Positions 27,620 through 37,067 of a DNA stretch of 64,000 nucleotides are shown one piece after another. Made by a program: the position numbers and the translations under genes. Under the pieces are notes generated by a model, which was not told where the DNA came from, searched no databases, and worked only from the letters and a program-made list of their open reading frames with translations. The stretch is from Vreelandella maris (GTDB taxonomy: Bacteria > Pseudomonadota > Gammaproteobacteria > Pseudomonadales > Halomonadaceae): contig NZ_JABWCV010000016.1 of the NCBI RefSeq assembly GCF_013371085.1, positions 31,129 through 95,128 on the forward strand, read 5' to 3'. Each line of letters starts with the position of its first letter. Position 1 is the first letter of the stretch.

Positions 27620-28347
27620 CGATATATCAAGCGCCCCCCGTTGCCACGCTGCAACTGGAAAACGTCAGCTTTGTGCACCGGGGCAGCACGCTGCTCAAGC
27701 CGACCACACTGCAACTGGCGGGCTGCCACCGAACACTCATCATGGGCCCTAACGGCGCGGGTAAAAGCCTGCTGATGCGTCTGTCCCACGGCCTTCTCAC
27801 GCCCACTAGTGGCTCGGTGCACTGGCAAAGTGAACCACCTGCTCAAGCGATGGTGTTTCAACGCCCAGTGCTACTGCGCCGCTCGGCGCTGGATAATCTC
27901 ACCTATGTGCTAGCGATCAACAATCCCCCACGCCCCGAGCTAAAAGGATTATCCCGCAAAGCGCAGGCGATGAGCGCGCTTGAAAAGTTTGGCTTGGCGC
28001 CGTTGGCCAAACGGCCTGCACGGGTGCTTTCCGGTGGCGAACAACAGCGTTTGGCGCTGGCACGGGCCTGGCTGCTCAACCCGCGCGTACTATTTTTAGA
28101 CGAACCCACCTCTGCCCTCGACCCGGCGGCTATCAAAGCAGTGGAAGATGCGGTGCTTGAGTTCCATCACAGCGGTACCCGTATCGTGATGACTACCCAT
28201 GATTTACATCAAGCACGTCGCTTAGCCAACGATGTGCTTTTTTTGCATAACGGCGAATTACTCGAACATACCCCAGCCAATGTTTTTTTTACTGCCCCCT
28301 CTTCACCCGAGGCAGGGGCATTTATTCGGGGTGAGCTGGTTTGGTAA
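27616..28347 (+). CDS. tupC: ABC transporter ATP-binding protein, tungstate/molybdate type
   Basis: A 243-residue ATPase with Walker A (GPNGAGKS), the signature LSGGEQQRLALARAW, Walker B (LFLDEPTSALD) and the switch histidine in MTTHDLHQARR. Its ATG overlaps the permease stop as ATGA, so the two are coupled. It energises oxyanion import with the preceding permease. Confidence 0.93.
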   Translation: MTIYQAPPVATLQLENVSFVHRGSTLLKPTTLQLAGCHRTLIMGPNGAGKSLLMRLSHGLLTPTSGSVHWQSEPPAQAMVFQRPVLLRRSALDNLTYVLAINNPPRPELKGLSRKAQAMSALEKFGLAPLAKRPARVLSGGEQQRLALARAWLLNPRVLFLDEPTSALDPAAIKAVEDAVLEFHHSGTRIVMTTHDLHQARRLANDVLFLHNGELLEHTPANVFFTAPSSPEAGAFIRGELVW

Positions 28348-28400
28348 CCCTGAAAAGCATGAACTCTGTGACTAATCAAAAATGAGCAAGGAGCAATAAA

Positions 28401-29210
28401 ATGAAGAAAGCCACCGCATTGATAACGGCAGGCGCCCTGGGTATGACTTTTAGCGGCACGCTGATGGCGGCCGATGATTACATCACCCTGGCTTCCACCA
28501 CCTCCACTGAAAATTCAGGTTTGTTCGACGCGATCATCCCCACCTTCACCGAAGAAACGGGCATCGAAGTTCGTGTGGTGGCTGTCGGTACGGGTCAAGC
28601 GTTTGAAATCGGTCGCCGTGGCGATGCCGATAGTCTTTTAGTGCATGACACTGCGGGTGAAGAGAAGTTTGTGGCGGAAGGCTATGCCACTGAACGCCTG
28701 AACGTGATGTACAACGACTTCGTTATCGTTGGGCCGAGTGATGACCCGGCGGGCATCAGTGACAGTGAAAACGTCATTGAGGCCATGCAGCGCATAGCGG
28801 AAAGCGAGTCCCCGTTTGCTTCGCGCGGCGATGACAGCGGCACTAACCGCGCTGAGCTGCGTTTGTGGGAAGATGCGGGAGTGACGGCTGAGGGCGAGTG
28901 GTACCGTGAGCTGGGCAGCGGCATGGGGCCGACACTGAACACCGCGGCGGGTATGGATGCCTACACGTTTACCGACCGTGCCACCTGGGTCGCGTTTGAA
29001 AATCCTCAGGATTTGACGCTGCTGTTTGAAGGCGACGAAGCGCTGTTTAACCAGTACGGCAGCCTACTGCTTTCTGAAGAGCGCCACCCAGACCTGAAAC
29101 ACGATCTTGCAGCGCAGTGGCACGAGTGGCTGGTCTCTGAAGAAGGTCAGCAAGCGATTGCGGATTTTGAGGTAGACGGCCAGCAGCTGTTTTTCCCTAA
29201 CGCTGAGTAG
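28401..29210 (+). CDS. tupA: Tungstate-type periplasmic binding protein
   Basis: A 269-residue secreted protein with a signal peptide ending near LMA-ADD. The ligand motif TLASTTSTENSG (about residues 29-40) is the TTTS-type signature of TupA, the tungstate-specific branch of oxyanion binding proteins. SPFASRGDDSGTNRAE and GMGPTLNTAAGMDAYTFTDRATW also fit this family. AAGGAGC 6 bp before ATG. Tungstate is favoured over molybdate by this signature but this is not proved. Confidence 0.92.
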   Translation: MKKATALITAGALGMTFSGTLMAADDYITLASTTSTENSGLFDAIIPTFTEETGIEVRVVAVGTGQAFEIGRRGDADSLLVHDTAGEEKFVAEGYATERLNVMYNDFVIVGPSDDPAGISDSENVIEAMQRIAESESPFASRGDDSGTNRAELRLWEDAGVTAEGEWYRELGSGMGPTLNTAAGMDAYTFTDRATWVAFENPQDLTLLFEGDEALFNQYGSLLLSEERHPDLKHDLAAQWHEWLVSEEGQQAIADFEVDGQQLFFPNAE

Positions 29211-29225
29211 TAGTTAAGCTCACCC

Positions 29226-29264
29226 AAACACAACGGCCCGCTTTAAAAGCGGGCCGTTGTGTTT
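29226..29264. terminator. Bidirectional rho-independent terminator
   Basis: A perfect 17-bp stem (29227-29243 with 29247-29263) around a 3-nt loop, A-rich before and T-rich after, between convergent tupA and cysN. One of the strongest hairpins in the window. Confidence 0.94.
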
Positions 29265-29292
29265 TGCGTTGTACTGCTGTGAGTCAAAGCGC

Positions 29293-30735
29293 TTAGCGGT
29301 TGAATAAACCGCTGATATCTTTGGCTTCCCAGTGTGGAAAATGCTTACGCACCAGCGCATTCAGGTCGCGTTCAAAGGCGGCCCAATCGGTTGACTGCGT
29401 GGCAGTGCCTACCTCACTTGCCGTGCCGCGAATCATCCCGGCGCCTACGGTGACATTGGTCAGACGATCAATGATGATAAAGCTGCCGGTGCCAGGGCTG
29501 GTGCGATAATTATCCACCGGAATGGCCGCGGTCAATTCCACATCACAGCGGGCAATCGCATTAAGGCCCAGCGAATGCGTCGTATGCTTTTCCAGCGTGT
29601 TGACATCGATTTGGTAATCAATGGCGCTTACCTGCCCGGAAAGATCGCGCGTCGCCAACTTAAAATCATAAAGCTTGCCTGGCGTTAACACGTCTTCGTG
29701 CATCCAGACAATATCGGCTTTGAAAGTATTGGAAAGCGGTAATTCGCTATCCGCTGCCACCAGCCAATCACCGCGGGAGATATCGATCTCGTCTTCCAAG
29801 GTCACAGTAATTGCTTGGCCTGGATAAGCGGCGGCAAGATCACCATCGTAGGTAACGACCCGCGCCACGGTAGAGGTTTTGCCCGAAGGTAACACCTTGA
29901 CCGCCTGCCCAGGGCGAATGACACCTGCAGCCAGGGTGCCGCAGTAGCCACGAAAATCGAGATTGGGCCGGTTAACGTACTGAACCGGTAAACGCAGATC
30001 GCTGAGGTTCTGATCGCGTGTGATCTCGACACTCTCTAATAGCTCGATCAGCGTTTCCCCTTGGTAATTGTTGGTAAAATACCAGGGTGTTTGTTCGCTG
30101 CGATTCACTACGTTGTCGCCGTTGAGCGCCGACATTGGCACAAAGCGAATATCCGGCGCTTGCAGGTTCTCAGCAAAGGCACGGTATTCTGCAACAATTT
30201 CATTAAAACGCTGCTCGGAGAATCCCACCAGATCCATCTTGTTAACCGCAATCACCAGATGCTGAATACCCAGCAGATCGGCGATAAAGCTATGGCGCCG
30301 GGTCTGAGTCTGCACCCCGTAACGGGCATCAATCAGAATAATTGCCAGACTGGCCGTTGAAGCACCGGTGGCCATGTTGCGCGTGTACTGCTCATGCCCA
30401 GGCGTATCGGCAATAATGAACTTGCGCTTATCGGTGGAGAAAAAGCGGTACGCCACATCGATGGTGATGCCCTGCTCGCGCTCTGACTGCAAGCCATCCA
30501 CTAATAGCGCCAAATCAACGGTATCACCGGTAGTACCGCTGGTTTTAGAGGCCTGAGTGATCGCCGCTAGCTGATCTTCAAAGATCATTTTTGAGTCATG
30601 GAGCATGCGACCGATTAGCGTCGATTTTCCGTCGTCCACGCTGCCGCAAGTAATAAAGCGCAGTAGATCTTTGTTTTCATGCTCGTGTAGGTACTGCTCG
30701 ATATTATCAGCGATTAAATTGGATTGATGAGACAT
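29293..30735 (-). CDS. cysN: Sulfate adenylyltransferase subunit 1 (GTPase)
   Basis: The GTP-driven subunit of ATP sulfurylase, which makes adenylyl sulfate in sulfate assimilation. The 480-residue protein is an elongation-factor-like GTPase with [27 protein letters not shown] and NKMDL motifs. Its length equals stand-alone CysN; there is no fused APS kinase domain. Its ATG overlaps the cysD stop by one base (TAATG). Confidence 0.97.
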   Translation of the reverse strand: MSHQSNLIADNIEQYLHEHENKDLLRFITCGSVDDGKSTLIGRMLHDSKMIFEDQLAAITQASKTSGTTGDTVDLALLVDGLQSEREQGITIDVAYRFFSTDKRKFIIADTPGHEQYTRNMATGASTASLAIILIDARYGVQTQTRRHSFIADLLGIQHLVIAVNKMDLVGFSEQRFNEIVAEYRAFAENLQAPDIRFVPMSALNGDNVVNRSEQTPWYFTNNYQGETLIELLESVEITRDQNLSDLRLPVQYVNRPNLDFRGYCGTLAAGVIRPGQAVKVLPSGKTSTVARVVTYDGDLAAAYPGQAITVTLEDEIDISRGDWLVAADSELPLSNTFKADIVWMHEDVLTPGKLYDFKLATRDLSGQVSAIDYQIDVNTLEKHTTHSLGLNAIARCDVELTAAIPVDNYRTSPGTGSFIIIDRLTNVTVGAGMIRGTASEVGTATQSTDWAAFERDLNALVRKHFPHWEAKDISGLFNR

Positions 30736-31757
30736 TAGAAGTACCCCTCGCGCTTTTTCTTCTCCATCGAACCCACTTGATCGCGGTCAATGGCACGACC
30801 ACTTCGCTCACTGGTTCGGGTCAGCAGCATCTCTTGAATAATTTCCGGAAGCGTCGCAGCTTCGGATTCCACAGCGCCGGTCAGCGGGTAGCAGCCTAGC
30901 GTTCTAAACCGCACCGACTTCTCTTCCGGCACTTCACCAGGCGCTAAAGGCAAGCGGTCGTCATCGACCATAATCTGCATACCGTCGCGCTCGACTACCG
31001 GGCGCTTGGCAGAGTAGTAAAGAGGCACGATGGGGATCGATTCCAGATAGATGTACTGCCAGATATCCAGCTCGGTCCAATTGGAGAGTGGGAATACGCG
31101 GATCGATTCGCCTTTATTGACCTTGGCGTTATACACGTTCCACAGCTCAGGGCGCTGATTCTTGGGATCCCAGCGGTGGTATTTATCGCGAAACGAGTAA
31201 ACGCGCTCTTTGGCACGTGAAGCTTCTTCATCGCGGCGGGCGCCACCAAAGGCTGCATCAAAACCGTATTTATCCAACGCCTGCTTGAGCGCCTGGGTTT
31301 TCATGATATCGGTGTATTTGGCACTACCGTGGTCGAACGGGTTGATATTGGCCGCCCGCCCCTCTTCGTTGGTATGCACGATTAGCTCCATACCCGCTTC
31401 TTCTGCCATGCGGTTACGAAACTCGATCATTTCGCGAAATTTCCAGGTTGTATCTACATGCATCAGCGGGAATGGCGGTGTACCTGGATAAAAGGCTTTA
31501 CGCGCTAGATGCAGCATGACCGACGAGTCTTTACCTATGGAGTACATCATCACTGGGTTGGAGAACTCAGCGGCGACTTCACGGATAATATGAATAGATT
31601 CGGCTTCTAATTGCTTGAGGTGGGTCAAGCGCGCGGCATCAGGAGCACTAAAAGCCTCCTGCTGTGGCGCTGAAGATCGCGTCTCTGAAGAACTTGCCTT
31701 TGAAGACTGCTCTTTTGAAGACCCTTCCTTTAAAGACAGTGTAGACAATTGGGTCAT
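30735..31757 (-). CDS. cysD: Sulfate adenylyltransferase subunit 2
   Basis: The catalytic subunit of ATP sulfurylase, a PP-loop ATPase ([20 protein letters not shown]). The conserved core begins [14 protein letters not shown] near residue 44 and ends [11 protein letters not shown] as in E. coli CysD. The 340-residue protein therefore has about 38 extra N-terminal residues, rich in Ser and Lys/Glu and built from a 15-bp tandem repeat (31662-31721). GAGG 8 bp before the ATG supports this start, and no alternative start lies between it and the core. cysN follows with a one-base overlap. Confidence 0.95.
   Translation of the reverse strand: MTQLSTLSLKEGSSKEQSSKASSSETRSSAPQQEAFSAPDAARLTHLKQLEAESIHIIREVAAEFSNPVMMYSIGKDSSVMLHLARKAFYPGTPPFPLMHVDTTWKFREMIEFRNRMAEEAGMELIVHTNEEGRAANINPFDHGSAKYTDIMKTQALKQALDKYGFDAAFGGARRDEEASRAKERVYSFRDKYHRWDPKNQRPELWNVYNAKVNKGESIRVFPLSNWTELDIWQYIYLESIPIVPLYYSAKRPVVERDGMQIMVDDDRLPLAPGEVPEEKSVRFRTLGCYPLTGAVESEAATLPEIIQEMLLTRTSERSGRAIDRDQVGSMEKKKREGYF
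31662..31721 (-). repeat. Four 15-bp tandem repeats coding an N-terminal tail of CysD
   Basis: Read on the minus strand, four units each begin TCTTCA and are 15 bp long, coding [15 protein letters not shown] and SSAPQ (residues 13-32 of CysD). The units have diverged except for the first six bases. Confidence 0.85.
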
Positions 31758-31897
31758 AGCCCCTTACCTCGCAAGAACAAGCTCGTTACACAAGCTAGAA
31801 GTATTTTATGTTCGAATGCGGGTAGGGTAACGCCGAGACGATAATAACCCAAAAGAATTAATAACTATCTTTTTATTCCTTAATCACCTAACGAAGA

Positions 31898-32665
31898 CTA
31901 AGTAAGGGAACAGATCTGGCAATCAATACGCTCAATCCAGCTCTGCCACTCGCTGCCTAGGCGCTCACTCCACTGTAAATCGATAACGCGGTAGCCAGGG
32001 CGGGATGCTTCATCAATAGCGAAGTGCTCGGCACCGGGCAGGAACTGATCCGCCATGGCTGGGCAACCGTAAACGTCAATAGTGGTCTCACCCACGCTGC
32101 GGTGTTCGGCGTAGGCTTGATGTACATGGCCAAACAGGATGATGTGAACGTGCGCATGTTTGCTTAGCAGCGCCCAAAAAGCATCACGATCCTGAAGGCC
32201 AATGGCATCCATCCACACTGCCCCCACATTCACCGGCGGGTGGTGCATGGCAATCAAGGTTGGTCGAGTGTCCGCCTGCAAGCGTTCCGCTAGTGCAGCA
32301 AGCTGCTCACTCCCGAGTTCACCGTAAGGTTTGCCCTCTACCTGGGTATTGAGCAGCAGGATGTGCCAGGCATTCAAGTCGACTTCATCCACCAGCGGAC
32401 GCTCGGCAGCCATAAACTCGGGCTGATCGTGATTACCTGGCAGCCAGTACCAAGGGCAAGGCAGCTGCTCCATCGCCTGAACCGCCAAGGCGTAAGAAGC
32501 AGAGGATTCATCCTGGCTGATATCACCCGTAAACAGCACGATTTCAGGTTGCTCATCTACAACCGCACTGATTACCTGCTGAAACTGCCGCCAAGGAATA
32601 CCTGCACGGGAACGTGCCTCGGTGTCCGCATAGAGATGGGCGTCGGTAATCTGAACCACACGCAT
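31898..32665 (-). CDS. cpdA: 3',5'-cyclic-AMP phosphodiesterase (CpdA type)
   Basis: A 255-residue calcineurin-like metallophosphoesterase with the metal-binding set D-x-H (ITDAHLY), GDISQDE, GNHDQPEF, HHPP and GHVHQ. The gene order nudF-yqiB-cpdA is conserved from E. coli, which supports the CpdA assignment. It shares its first base with the end of yqiB. It would lower cellular cAMP. Confidence 0.9.
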   Translation of the reverse strand: MRVVQITDAHLYADTEARSRAGIPWRQFQQVISAVVDEQPEIVLFTGDISQDESSASYALAVQAMEQLPCPWYWLPGNHDQPEFMAAERPLVDEVDLNAWHILLLNTQVEGKPYGELGSEQLAALAERLQADTRPTLIAMHHPPVNVGAVWMDAIGLQDRDAFWALLSKHAHVHIILFGHVHQAYAEHRSVGETTIDVYGCPAMADQFLPGAEHFAIDEASRPGYRVIDLQWSERLGSEWQSWIERIDCQICSLT

Positions 32666-33111
32666 CAGGGCATCTCCGGCACGTCAATGGTGTGGCCGTG
32701 GGCAAGGCCGTGAGCCAGCCACTCACCCAAGAAGCGGTTGAGCTGGAGCTTTTCATCCGGTTGGTGCATCCGCGCATTGGGGTACCGGTAGCGGCCACTA
32801 AAATGGCGCTCGCGCTGAAAGTCGGTCACTTCCGCCATGCGGACATCGTGATAGAGATGCACGCGCATGCGCGGCCCCTCAATAACGGTGTCTAACGGGC
32901 CAGTCTGGGAAACATTCACCATGGTGGTATAAGGCGCCTGCTCTTGAATATAGAGGTGCAGGTCACCGAAATGCTGTTTATCACCGCGCAGGGCAATATC
33001 ACGTCGCTGGCCGGCCTCCATATCGCCCACCAGGCGCACCAAACGCAAATAATTGGCGCTGCACTCCCCTTGGAGCGATTTTAAATCGGTGACATAGGCC
33101 GTTCTCGCCAT
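32665..33111 (-). CDS. yqiB: DUF1249 protein (YqiB family)
   Basis: A 148-residue protein of unknown function, recognised by YLRLVRLVG, LHLYIQEQAPYTTMVNVSQT and MRVHLYHDVRMAEV and by its position between nudF and cpdA. ATG at 33111 follows GAGGA at 7 bp and is preferred over GTG at 33117. No catalytic motif is apparent. Confidence 0.88.
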   Translation of the reverse strand: MARTAYVTDLKSLQGECSANYLRLVRLVGDMEAGQRRDIALRGDKQHFGDLHLYIQEQAPYTTMVNVSQTGPLDTVIEGPRMRVHLYHDVRMAEVTDFQRERHFSGRYRYPNARMHQPDEKLQLNRFLGEWLAHGLAHGHTIDVPEMP

Positions 33112-33113
33112 AT

Positions 33114-33833
33114 TCACTCCTCGTTTGTTTCGCTTTGTGTCATCGCCTGCTGTGAAACGGCGCGAAGTGAGGCTCGTTGACTATTAAGCCAATGTAGCCC
33201 AATCAGACACATGGCGTTGTCGAGTCGTCCTTGCGTCAAGAGTTCCCAGGCATTGGCAAACGGCATGACATGCACCCGAATGTCCTCATGCTCTTCGTCT
33301 AAGCCATGAATCCCGCCTAGCCCTTGGCAATCCACCAGACCACAAAATAGGGTCACTTGCTCGTTGCAGGCGCCGGGACTTGGATAATAAGTGTGTAATT
33401 TGGTCAGTTCGGCCACTTTACAACCCGCTTCTTCCCACGCTTCACGGCGGGCCACGCCTTCCAGCGACTCGCCATCTTCCACCAAGCCCGCCACCAGTTC
33501 GAGCTTCCAGGGAGACACGGCATCATCGATGGCGCCTGCGCGAAACTGCTCAATCAATACCACTAAATCGCGGGCGGGGTCGTAAAGCAGCACACCCACT
33601 GCATCAAAACGGCTGTGTACTTCTCGGCGTATTGGTTCGCTCCAGCCACCTTCGAATAGGCGGTGACGAAGCTCTAGGCCTTCTAGGCGGAAAAACCCCT
33701 GATGCAAAGCCTCACGCTTGAGCAGCTCAACATCACCGCGCTTTAACTGCGGAACGCTAAGTGATGTGCTTCGAAAAGGGGCCTTTTGAGATGGAGAATT
33801 TCCAAACTCAGCGTTTTTAGGGCTAGACGCCAT
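33114..33833 (-). CDS. nudF: ADP-ribose pyrophosphatase
   Basis: A 239-residue Nudix hydrolase. The Nudix box is complete: G-LVEDG-E-SLEGVAR-RE-A-W-EE-A-G (about residues 118-140). It cleaves ADP-ribose to AMP and ribose-5-phosphate. The protein has about 25 extra N-terminal residues relative to E. coli NudF; GGGAG precedes the chosen ATG. First gene of nudF-yqiB-cpdA, with the next genes overlapping or nearly so. Confidence 0.93.
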   Translation of the reverse strand: MASSPKNAEFGNSPSQKAPFRSTSLSVPQLKRGDVELLKREALHQGFFRLEGLELRHRLFEGGWSEPIRREVHSRFDAVGVLLYDPARDLVVLIEQFRAGAIDDAVSPWKLELVAGLVEDGESLEGVARREAWEEAGCKVAELTKLHTYYPSPGACNEQVTLFCGLVDCQGLGGIHGLDEEHEDIRVHVMPFANAWELLTQGRLDNAMCLIGLHWLNSQRASLRAVSQQAMTQSETNEE

Positions 33834-33905
33834 GGGGCACTCCCGGTGGTGACAATCGCTCTATTATCAGTGCTTGCCACCGGGAATGCCAATCCAGTTA
33901 GCGGA

Positions 33906-34565
33906 TTAAAGCTGATTGAGTAGCGTCTCGGCATCTCGACGCAGCGCTTCATCCGAGACTTGCCGGTTCTCGCGAGCAGTGCCGTTAACCGCCCGCTGGG
34001 CGTGCTCACGCGCTGCCTGCTCATTGCCCTCTTCTTTCAAGAAAGCGGCATAGTAGTAGTTAACATCGATACCGTCCGGGCGGATTTCCAGGGCACGCTG
34101 AAACATGCGTTCAGCCGTCTCGCTATTACCGAAGCCCAGTGGCCGACCCGGCGCGCGGTCGTAAAGCGCGCCTAGCGTGACGTAGGCCGAACCGCTCAAC
34201 CCTTGCGGATTGATTTCAATCGCTTCCTCTAGCGCATCGCGCGCATCACCTGCAGTTCCCAACGCACCCAAGCCACCCCTTTCCCGGGCATAGGAGGCCA
34301 AAATAATGCCCTGCCAGACAAGTACATCTGCTTCATCTTTGTGCTGTTCAGCCAATTGTTCCACTTCGCCTGCCAACGCTTTCAACGTACTTTCCCGCTC
34401 ATTGGCAGGCATTTCTGTCACGGTATGCTCCCAGCGATTTTTCAGTGAAAACAGCTCGCCTTCGAAGGCGGTCGCGGTCAACGGTGACAGTACCAGTACG
34501 GTACCCATCGCGGCGGCGATCAGGGAACGTGGTAAAGACATGGGTAATAAAGAGAGACTTCGCAT
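33906..34565 (-). CDS. Secreted TPR-repeat protein
   Basis: A 219-residue protein. ATG at 34565, preceded by AGGAG, gives a signal peptide (RSLIAAAMGTVLVLSPLTATAF); a longer frame to 34682 has no support. The mature part has at least two tetratricopeptide-like helix pairs (residues about 105-130 with ARDALEEAIEINPQG, and 150-185 with AERMFQRALEIRPDGID). Such proteins mediate protein contacts in the periplasm. I cannot name a function. It is divergent from greB. Confidence 0.82.
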   Translation of the reverse strand: MRSLSLLPMSLPRSLIAAAMGTVLVLSPLTATAFEGELFSLKNRWEHTVTEMPANERESTLKALAGEVEQLAEQHKDEADVLVWQGIILASYARERGGLGALGTAGDARDALEEAIEINPQGLSGSAYVTLGALYDRAPGRPLGFGNSETAERMFQRALEIRPDGIDVNYYYAAFLKEEGNEQAAREHAQRAVNGTARENRQVSDEALRRDAETLLNQL

Positions 34566-34725
34566 ACATGCTCCTGAATTATTATTGTCCAGCGTAGCCC
34601 CACCAATGGTGGGCCTCTCACATAATGTAACGAACGTTTGAATGATTCGCCAGTGGTATGTTGCTTGGTATGCTTCGCGCAATTAACGTAAAGTAGGTAG
34701 CTCGAAACACGAAGGGGAACAGGTA

Positions 34726-35256
34726 ATGAAAGGCCGCAACATGACCCGCTGGCGCGATCCAGCCAAAGACCCGCGTCAAGCCCCTAAGAGCAATCTGATC
34801 ACCCCGGAAGGGGCGTCACGTCTGCGCGCTATACTGGATCATCTTTCTCGGGTTAAACGCCCGGCCCTTTCAGAGAAAGTCGGCGAAGCCGCCGCTCAGG
34901 GCGATCGCAGTGAAAACGCCGATTACACTTATAATAAGAAAGAGCTAAACCGCGTTATTGCCCGGATTACCTACCTGATAAAACGTTTAGATGAACTTCA
35001 AATTGTCGATCGGCTGCCTGCCGATACTAGCAAGGTATTTTTCGGCGCCTATGTGAGCCTGGAAGATGAAAACGGCGAGCAGGTACATCTCAGAATTGTT
35101 GGCCACGATGAAATCGACACTAAAAAACGCTGGATCAGTATCGATGCCCCCATGGCCAAGGCCCTGCTGAGCAAGCAGATAGGCGATGAGGCGAAGGTAC
35201 TCACCCCCAATGGTGAGATGTTTTATACCATCACCGCCCTAGAATACACAGGCTGA
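34726..35256 (+). CDS. greB: Transcription elongation factor GreB
   Basis: A 176-residue protein that rescues backtracked RNA polymerase by stimulating transcript cleavage. The N-terminal coiled coil carries the acidic tip motif GDRSENADYTYNKKELN, and the C-terminal domain VFFGAYVSLEDENG and RIVGHDEID match GreB rather than GreA. GGGGAACAGGT before the ATG; ATG at 34741 is an alternative. It has about 20 more N-terminal residues than E. coli GreB. Confidence 0.95.
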   Translation: MKGRNMTRWRDPAKDPRQAPKSNLITPEGASRLRAILDHLSRVKRPALSEKVGEAAAQGDRSENADYTYNKKELNRVIARITYLIKRLDELQIVDRLPADTSKVFFGAYVSLEDENGEQVHLRIVGHDEIDTKKRWISIDAPMAKALLSKQIGDEAKVLTPNGEMFYTITALEYTG

Positions 35257-35287
35257 CCGCCCTTCCCTTGGCGCGTTCCAATTAAGC

Positions 35288-36031
35288 CTAGTCCTGCAAA
35301 GAATGGTCCTGCAAAGAATAGTCCACCGTGGTGACGACGCGGACGCGTTTGGTTTGTGGCGTGTAGCTATCCAGATCTTCAATGGAAAAGTAGCCTTGAG
35401 TGGCCTGACGAATCTGCCCCACTTGGCTACCGGAATCTTCAGCAAACTGCTGTGCGGCGTTGCGCGCATCCGCCGTTGCCGCTGCAATCATTTCGGGTTT
35501 GATCGCATCCAGGCCGGTAAACAGGAATTCCGTGCGGTATTCATAGCTGGGTGAAAGCAGCACGCCTTCACGAACCAGCGAAGTAGCGCTAGGGATCGCC
35601 TCAATCACGCCCTCGACATCAGGTGAGCGCAGTAATAGCGTTGCTTCAGCCCGGTAACGCTCGTCTGGGCGCTGGCCGCTATATTGATTGCTAAACTGAT
35701 CTGTAATTCGCGGCGGAGTGGAACTGACATGCTCCGGCGCAAATCCCTGGCCCTGAAGGAAAGCGCGAATCGACTGCTCGTCATCGGATAGCTGTCGCTC
35801 CAGGTCACTCAAGGTGTTGGCGCTGACACTGTAGTTGAACGGCCATAGCACTAAATCTGCTGGCACTTCCCGCTCTGACAAGCCGCGCACCGTTACGCTG
35901 CGGGAGGACTGCTGCCACACTTCAGCAGCCCCCTTGATATAGCTGCCGCCGACAACTAGTCCCAGCGCCAGCAACCCGCCAAGCAAAACGGCACTTGCCA
36001 GTACCACCGTATTTCGAATACTGCCCGCCAT
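35288..36031 (-). CDS. SIMPL-domain (DUF541) protein
   Basis: A 247-residue protein with an N-terminal membrane anchor or signal (residues about 8-30) and the SIMPL domain: SVTVRGLSEREVPADLVLWPF opens it and an Ala-rich helix (AAATADARNAAQQFAEDSG) closes it. The family is periplasmic or membrane-tethered with no firmly known role. ATG at 36031, with GGGAG at 9 bp, is preferred over GTG at 36046. Its last ten codons are a perfect-in-part 15-bp duplication (35291-35320). It is convergent with greB. Confidence 0.85.
   Translation of the reverse strand: MAGSIRNTVVLASAVLLGGLLALGLVVGGSYIKGAAEVWQQSSRSVTVRGLSEREVPADLVLWPFNYSVSANTLSDLERQLSDDEQSIRAFLQGQGFAPEHVSSTPPRITDQFSNQYSGQRPDERYRAEATLLLRSPDVEGVIEAIPSATSLVREGVLLSPSYEYRTEFLFTGLDAIKPEMIAAATADARNAAQQFAEDSGSQVGQIRQATQGYFSIEDLDSYTPQTKRVRVVTTVDYSLQDHSLQD
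35291..35320 (-). repeat. Tandem 15-bp duplication at the end of the SIMPL gene
   Basis: Two adjacent 15-bp units code YSLQD and HSLQD immediately before the stop; they differ at one base only (TAT/CAT). Confidence 0.9.
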
Positions 36032-36202
36032 TTCAGCCACTCCCACAAACTGCCGTTAAATTAACGACTACTTATTTGCATCGTAGCCCTTAAAGATAGA
36101 CCTTAAAGGTCAATTCGTCGGCGGCTGATTGAGGCAAGTTTGAGGAAGCGGTGAGTATTAGCGATCGTGGCTATTGGTGAGCATACCACCGCCTCGTCGC
36201 GT

Positions 36203-37045
36203 TCAGGCTTGTACGACGCGCTGCTGCTGCTCACCCAAGCCTTCGATACCTAAGCGCATTTGCTGCCCGTCGCGTAGGTAAACCGGGGGCTTCTGGCCCA
36301 TTCCTACACCTGGTGGCGTTCCCGTTGAAATCACATCACCTGGCTGCAGGCTCATGAAACGACTCAAGTAACTGATCAGAAAAGGCACTTGATACACCAT
36401 GGTGCGTGTACTGCCATCCTGGTAACGCTTGCCGTCCACTTCCAGCCACATGCTCAATTGATGAGGGTCAGCCACCTCATCGCGCGTGACCAGCCAGGGC
36501 CCCAAGGGGCCAAACGTATCGCAACCTTTGCCCTTGTCCCAGGTACCACTCCGCTCCAGCTGGAACTCACGCTCAGACACGTCGTTGACCACACAGTAGC
36601 CAGCCACATGGGACATAGCATCGGCTTCATCGATATAACGACCGCCTTTGCCGATAACCACGCCAAGCTCAACCTCCCAATCGGTCTTCTTCGAGTCGCG
36701 AGGTATTTCAACATCGTCATTGGGGCCACAGATGGCGCTGGTCCATTTGTTAAAAATCACGGGCTCTGGCGGCACCTCGGCGCCGGTTTCTGCCGCGTGG
36801 TCGGAGTAGTTGAGGCCAATACAGATAAACTTGCCGACCCGACCCACACAGGGCCCTAGACGCACATCCGCCGCTACCTCAGGCAGGGCAGAAAGACCCG
36901 TATCACGCAGTGTCTGCAGCGCTTCATCGCTCAACAGGTCACCGGCGATATCGTCAATGACGCCCGAAAGATCACGCACCTTTCCCTGGCTATCGAGGAT
37001 GCCCGGCTTTTCCTGACCAGACGCTCCAAAACGTAAAAGTTTCAT
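36203..37045 (-). CDS. Fumarylacetoacetate hydrolase family protein, probable 2,4-diketo-3-deoxy-L-fuconate hydrolase
   Basis: A 280-residue enzyme with the FAH-fold signatures CIGLNYSDHAAETG, PVIFNKWTSAICGPNDDV, the metal-binding WEVELGVVIGKGG and ISTGTPPGVGMGQKPP. ATG at 37045 begins the usual MKLLRFG start. The upstream SDR gene is on the same strand with a 22-bp gap and resembles 2-keto-3-deoxy-L-fuconate dehydrogenase, so together they fit the non-phosphorylative L-fucose/L-rhamnose route, in which this enzyme splits the diketo acid to pyruvate and lactate. The specific substrate is inferred from this pairing. Confidence 0.87.
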   Translation of the reverse strand: MKLLRFGASGQEKPGILDSQGKVRDLSGVIDDIAGDLLSDEALQTLRDTGLSALPEVAADVRLGPCVGRVGKFICIGLNYSDHAAETGAEVPPEPVIFNKWTSAICGPNDDVEIPRDSKKTDWEVELGVVIGKGGRYIDEADAMSHVAGYCVVNDVSEREFQLERSGTWDKGKGCDTFGPLGPWLVTRDEVADPHQLSMWLEVDGKRYQDGSTRTMVYQVPFLISYLSRFMSLQPGDVISTGTPPGVGMGQKPPVYLRDGQQMRLGIEGLGEQQQRVVQA

Positions 37046-37067
37046 AGTGTTATACCTTATTAAATGA

